Assembly (NCBI GenBank): GCA_013076295.1
Contig: RQOL01000718.1
Coordinates: 5,579,623-5,643,622, forward strand
Direction: 5' to 3'
Length of the DNA: 64,000 nucleotides
From: Sanderia malayensis
Lineage: Eukaryota; Cnidaria; Scyphozoa; Semaeostomeae; Pelagiidae
Below, piece after piece: positions 60,401 through 64,000 of this stretch; within the stretch, counting starts at the first letter, position 1; each line of letters begins with the position of its first letter. Below the pieces are notes generated by a model. The model was not told the DNA's origin, searched no databases, and was given only the letters and a program-made list of their open reading frames with translations. Made by a program: the position numbers and the translations under genes.

Positions 60401-60950
60401 TTTCTTGCGTCTCTACTAATTACGTCCACCAAATGCCAAACTTAAAATTACAGAACTTTTACAACTACTGAGTGGTCAAAGAGATCTCAAAATAACGAAC
60501 TTAAACAACTAGGCCTTCAGCTAGGTTCCTTATATGTATTCTCATCGCAATTGTATTTCTAATAGTTATCGCATAATTACAAGTTTTGTTGCTCTTGAAA
60601 CCTACAATCACAATACAATCAATGCAGCACGACGTAATGTCCTGCAGCTAATACTATTATCATCAGATTTTCACGGCAATTTCGGCGTCATAGCAACAAC
60701 AATAGCGGCGCGAAATTTAAAATTTTTCTTGCGTCATAGAGGGCATAGCGTGCGTAAAAAATTTTTTTAACCCACCACAAGCAAAACAACAATTCACGTA
60801 AGTACATAATTTTTAATGTTCCTTTTACTTCAACATAAAAATACAGGCTATTCATAACTAAACAGCTTTAAAAAAGCTCAAACTGCTATATTTTACGTCA
60901 CAATTGCCATTGCAGTGGATATTTTCACAATATTATAACAATTTTATCCT
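57480..60950. other. Long stretch without supportable gene
   Basis: AT-rich, with only short open frames. The part 58700-59150 resembles 62990-63330 in order and wording (GAAATGAGAGAAAATAAAGGTG versus GAAATAAGAGAAAGTAAAGCTG; both later share TGTGGCTGCCTTCTTTG), so it holds a diverged duplicate of an exon plus intron of the gene at 60959-63850. An E2F-like GGCGCGAAA occurs at 60707-60715. Confidence 0.45.
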
Positions 60951-60958
60951 TTACAGGT

Positions 60959-63847
60959 TCACCTGAGATAGATATTTTCGCAACTACTGTTACCGTAAGT
61001 TCATGTATTTATTTCTGTGTTTTCTGCCTGCCTTTAGTCTCTCCCCTTCATTGTAAGAAAGATAATTATCATTGATTTTCTGCAGAAAATAGAACTGTTT
61101 CATATTAATACATTAAAAGTATAGATATATTATTGTTACATTAAGAGAACAGTAGAGGCAAATTCAAACAACTGATAGCCTATCAACTCACCTTTCACTG
61201 ACAATGACAATATATTTATATATAGTGTAAACATGGATAGTGAAATGGAACTTGCCATCCTTGATGAGCTTGCAGCAGTCGAGCCTGCAGCAAATGAGCC
61301 TGCAGCAATTGAGCCTGAAGTGGCGAAGGAACCCACAGTGGTTTCTTGTGGTGAGGAAACTGAGGTAACATTGAAAAATACTATCATCCATATATTGATA
61401 AATCTATATCAATGTCATGCATATATTATCAAACTGCTTTACAAGGAAACACAATTGTATCCTATGTGAGTCACTGTTTTTAATATATTGTTCTCATATT
61501 AATCCTAGCTAATCGACTTTACTGATATTGGGTCACTAAAAAGGCAATGTGCCTTCAAATTCAGTGCCATTCACAAAGGCACCAAGTTTCACTTCGTTAG
61601 CACCGAAGGCAGGCATTTAACGAAGGAAGAAATAGCGTAAGTTCCAATGCAGAATTCCCATCTCATCTGTGAAACATACCAATAAAAAACATAATATACA
61701 ATAATTAATGGAAGCTTCATCCCATATGAAGGGAGTAATAATATGTTAATATATTAATATATATTTAACAAAGGATAAAATAGCGTAAGTTGCAGTGCAA
61801 AATTCCCATCTCATGAGTGTGTACAACATATTGCTTACTTCTAATTCCTTCTGTAACAATATGTTCTTCTCTACAGGACATCTGAGGAAATCAAAATAAA
61901 AATTTTAAAAAAAAAAAACTTTAAAAAACAAAAAAACACACAAAAAAAAAGAAATGAAAAGAAAGTGGAAGCCCTTACCAGATGCATGTGGGCAGAAGTG
62001 CCCACAACAGAAATTTTATCATTGGTAAGGGGCAGACAGGGACAGTTGTAGTTGTAGTTGTTCTTCGTGATATCATGTTCGTGTTTCTGTTTTCTTCGTT
62101 TTGTTTCACTGTTATTTGTTTGTTTCGTTCTACAGTTATTACGATGTATTACAACGGTAGATTAAAATAATAATTAATAATAATAACATTGCAAAAATAA
62201 CCATAAGACTACCTTTGAAAAATCATGCATTTCCCCAACATATATATTTCGCCAAGAAATATTCATCACCAACAGTACCTTTCACATCCTGTGACACAAG
62301 CCCTAAAAATTTGCAAGAAATGTATTTCAAAAACGCGTCTTTATAAATGAACTAGATGGCCTTTCGCATGTGTCATCGGCTCCCATATTTCAATACTTAC
62401 TTACCCAGTCAACAGTTATCTTCATTGACATCACATCACACAAATTATGCACTACCTAAAATTCAAGAATAATACATGTACTATAACGTAAGCAGCACAG
62501 AATCTTATCTCATTTTCCAATGCAGACAATGTATCTTAACTCTATCATCCGTTTTTCTTAAATGTGGCCTACTCTCAAGGGATTTTATAAAATACTATAT
62601 TTCCTCAAGCCTTATACGCTGCGAAAATGAATGAAAACCTTCACAGAAACGCTACAGATTTATTTTAAAGATGTAACTTCAATGATCACAATGATATAAA
62701 ACGATGTGGAAAACCTACTTACCTTCGCCAGTGCCCCAGTGAACGAGCAGAAAAGAAGAAAGGAAGGATGCAATGCAATGCCAGCATGTTCTTTGTTCAG
62801 TTCAGTTCTCTTTTCATGGGCTGGGTTTGGGCTGGGTTGATTGTTAGCCAATCCAGCTCAATCAGAAAATTATGTCAAAACGAGGCTGCATAACAATAGA
62901 ATATGTTGTGTGATTTTGATTTATGCTATGTTTCGACAACGTAGCATTTTATCATGCCGATGGTTGTGCTCTCCGAATATTCGTTTCCCAAATTGTGGAT
63001 TGCAACGGAACTTGATGCTGAAATAAGAGAAAGTAAAGCTGAGAGAAACATTCATTTTGCCGCAGCTCAGGAGTAAGTAGTGTTTATTTTTAGTTTGACC
63101 CTATTCAAGTTCCCATATAATTGCTTAGGCCAATTGTATTTCACTCATTGATAAAATATAGTTTCTTGAGGCCAAAATTGACAACTCCGCTTATGTTTCA
63201 TAGCTTTTTATATTTAATTAATGTTTTCACAAAGAGTGTTTAATCCTGTAGCCACATGTTGCAGTCGCTTCTTTTCACTTTGTGGCTGCCTTCTTTGCCT
63301 TACCACCAGCCAAGCCCAATACTCCTATGAAACTCCTTTCTCCATGCAATTCCCATCCCATTGATGATGATTATGAAGTATTTTTGCATTCGTTATCCAC
63401 GGTGTCCCGTGCTTATCCTTATGTTCTATATGATTGAAACTAATGTAAAACCAATCCCAGCCGTTGAAATCTTTTGCCGTGTTGCAAGAGTCACACTTAA
63501 TTTTGGCTATGAGGCCTTTTAATATATTCTTAATTCTACGTTACAATACAGTGAATAAAGTCCCAATTGTTATTCCAGTTAAACAAAGTCGCTAATTATG
63601 AAAGAGCAATTTTTCAATAACAACATATTCAGCTCACAAGGGCTATTTTATCCAAATCTAATTCCTTATTAACCTTGATCGTATTATACCAACATTCTAA
63701 ACAGAATATAATTTGTCTCTTTCACTTTGTAGATCTACTGATGCACATCATTATACAAATGCAAGTATTGGAGACTTCATACCTATTGATTTGTCAAAAT
63801 CCAGTGCATTAGTATCACCTTATCATGGAAACAAAACCATACCTCTG
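60959..63847 (+). CDS. Unrecognised multi-exon gene (continues beyond window)
   Basis: Candidate exons with splice borders: about 60957-61000 (GSPEIDIFATTVT, GTAAGT); 61233-61363 from an ATG (MDSEMELAILDELAAVEP, three AxEPA repeats, GTAACA donor); 61511-61638 (IDFTDIGSLKRQCAFKFSAI, HKGTKFHFVST, GTAAGT); 61877-62050 (Lys-rich, EEIKIKILKKKNFKKQ); about 62955-63073 (MVVLSEYSFPKLWIATELDAEIRESKAERNIHFAAAQE-type frame, GTAAGT); and 63733-63847 (TDAHHYTNASIGDFIPIDL, GTAAGT). The exons are acidic then basic, without a known domain. It may be the start of another repeat-encoded protein, given the partial duplicate near 58700. It probably starts at 61233. Confidence 0.4.
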
Positions 63848-64000
63848 TAAGTCAACATTAATTTAAATTCTGGATGCTCATCATAGATCATCCTTTACTG
63901 TTTGTATTAGGTTGACAACCTACCACAGCCAAGTGTCAATGCATGCACTCAACTAATAGCAGACTAACTGTTGTTCCCCCTAAAACAAAACAAACTTTGA

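Overview
The window is AT-rich animal nuclear DNA. Its genes are split by short introns with GT..AG borders, there are no operons, and almost every recognisable coding stretch belongs to a transposable element. The mix (KDZ-type transposase, Penelope-like element, DIRS-type and BEL/Pao retrotransposons, Helitrons, and integrase plus HECT-ligase DNA transposons) suggests a non-bilaterian metazoan, most likely a cnidarian. That assignment is inferred from element types only and is weak.

Layout. At 1-4258 and 10161-10375 lies a decayed multi-exon KDZ (Kyakuja/Dileera/Zisupton) transposase. It is split by a 5.6 kb DNA transposon at 4553-10160 that has long terminal inverted repeats and a GTGCAG target-site duplication. 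This transposon carries two convergent genes: a DD34E integrase-type transposase and a HECT-family E3 ubiquitin ligase with a CUE-like segment. Two multi-exon minus-strand genes follow at 11230-18000, one ending in a RING-like finger and one with a PHD/RING-like cysteine cluster. From 15516 to about 25000 there are several copies of a non-autonomous Helitron family (5' TC, 3' CTAG) filled with a hairpin-forming minisatellite, mixed with small inverted-repeat elements. At about 25020-33334 a Penelope-like element is broken by a 5'-truncated LINE and by a second integrase plus HECT transposon (27335-33017, target duplication TGTTCA). That transposon is itself hit by a 1.58 kb element with an 8-bp duplication. 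Further on are another mini-Helitron (34698-35886), an RPA1-like OB-fold relic (36529-37250), a BEL/Pao element with short LTRs (38201-42029), a third integrase relic (42474-42570), a hairpin MITE (44985-45235), a DIRS-type tyrosine-recombinase retrotransposon on the minus strand (45410-48090), another mini-Helitron (48338-49311), minus-strand exons near 49320-49927, a frameshifted autonomous Helitron (51173-57470), and an unrecognised plus-strand gene (60959-63850).

Main result. Two clearly diverged members of one DNA transposon family lie in opposite orientation. They share terminal sequence (TAT...GGCC(C)GAATG), a 6-bp target duplication, a DD34E integrase, and a HECT ligase with a similar N-terminal domain. 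Termini and duplication length fit the IS3EU superfamily as I remember it; that placement needs a search. Keeping a HECT ligase opposite the integrase in both copies argues that the ligase is a long-standing part of the element and not a chance neighbour. In copy 1 both genes start just inside the inverted repeats, about 35-45 bp from an E2F-like TTTTGGCGC motif. In copy 2 a similar motif precedes the HECT gene.
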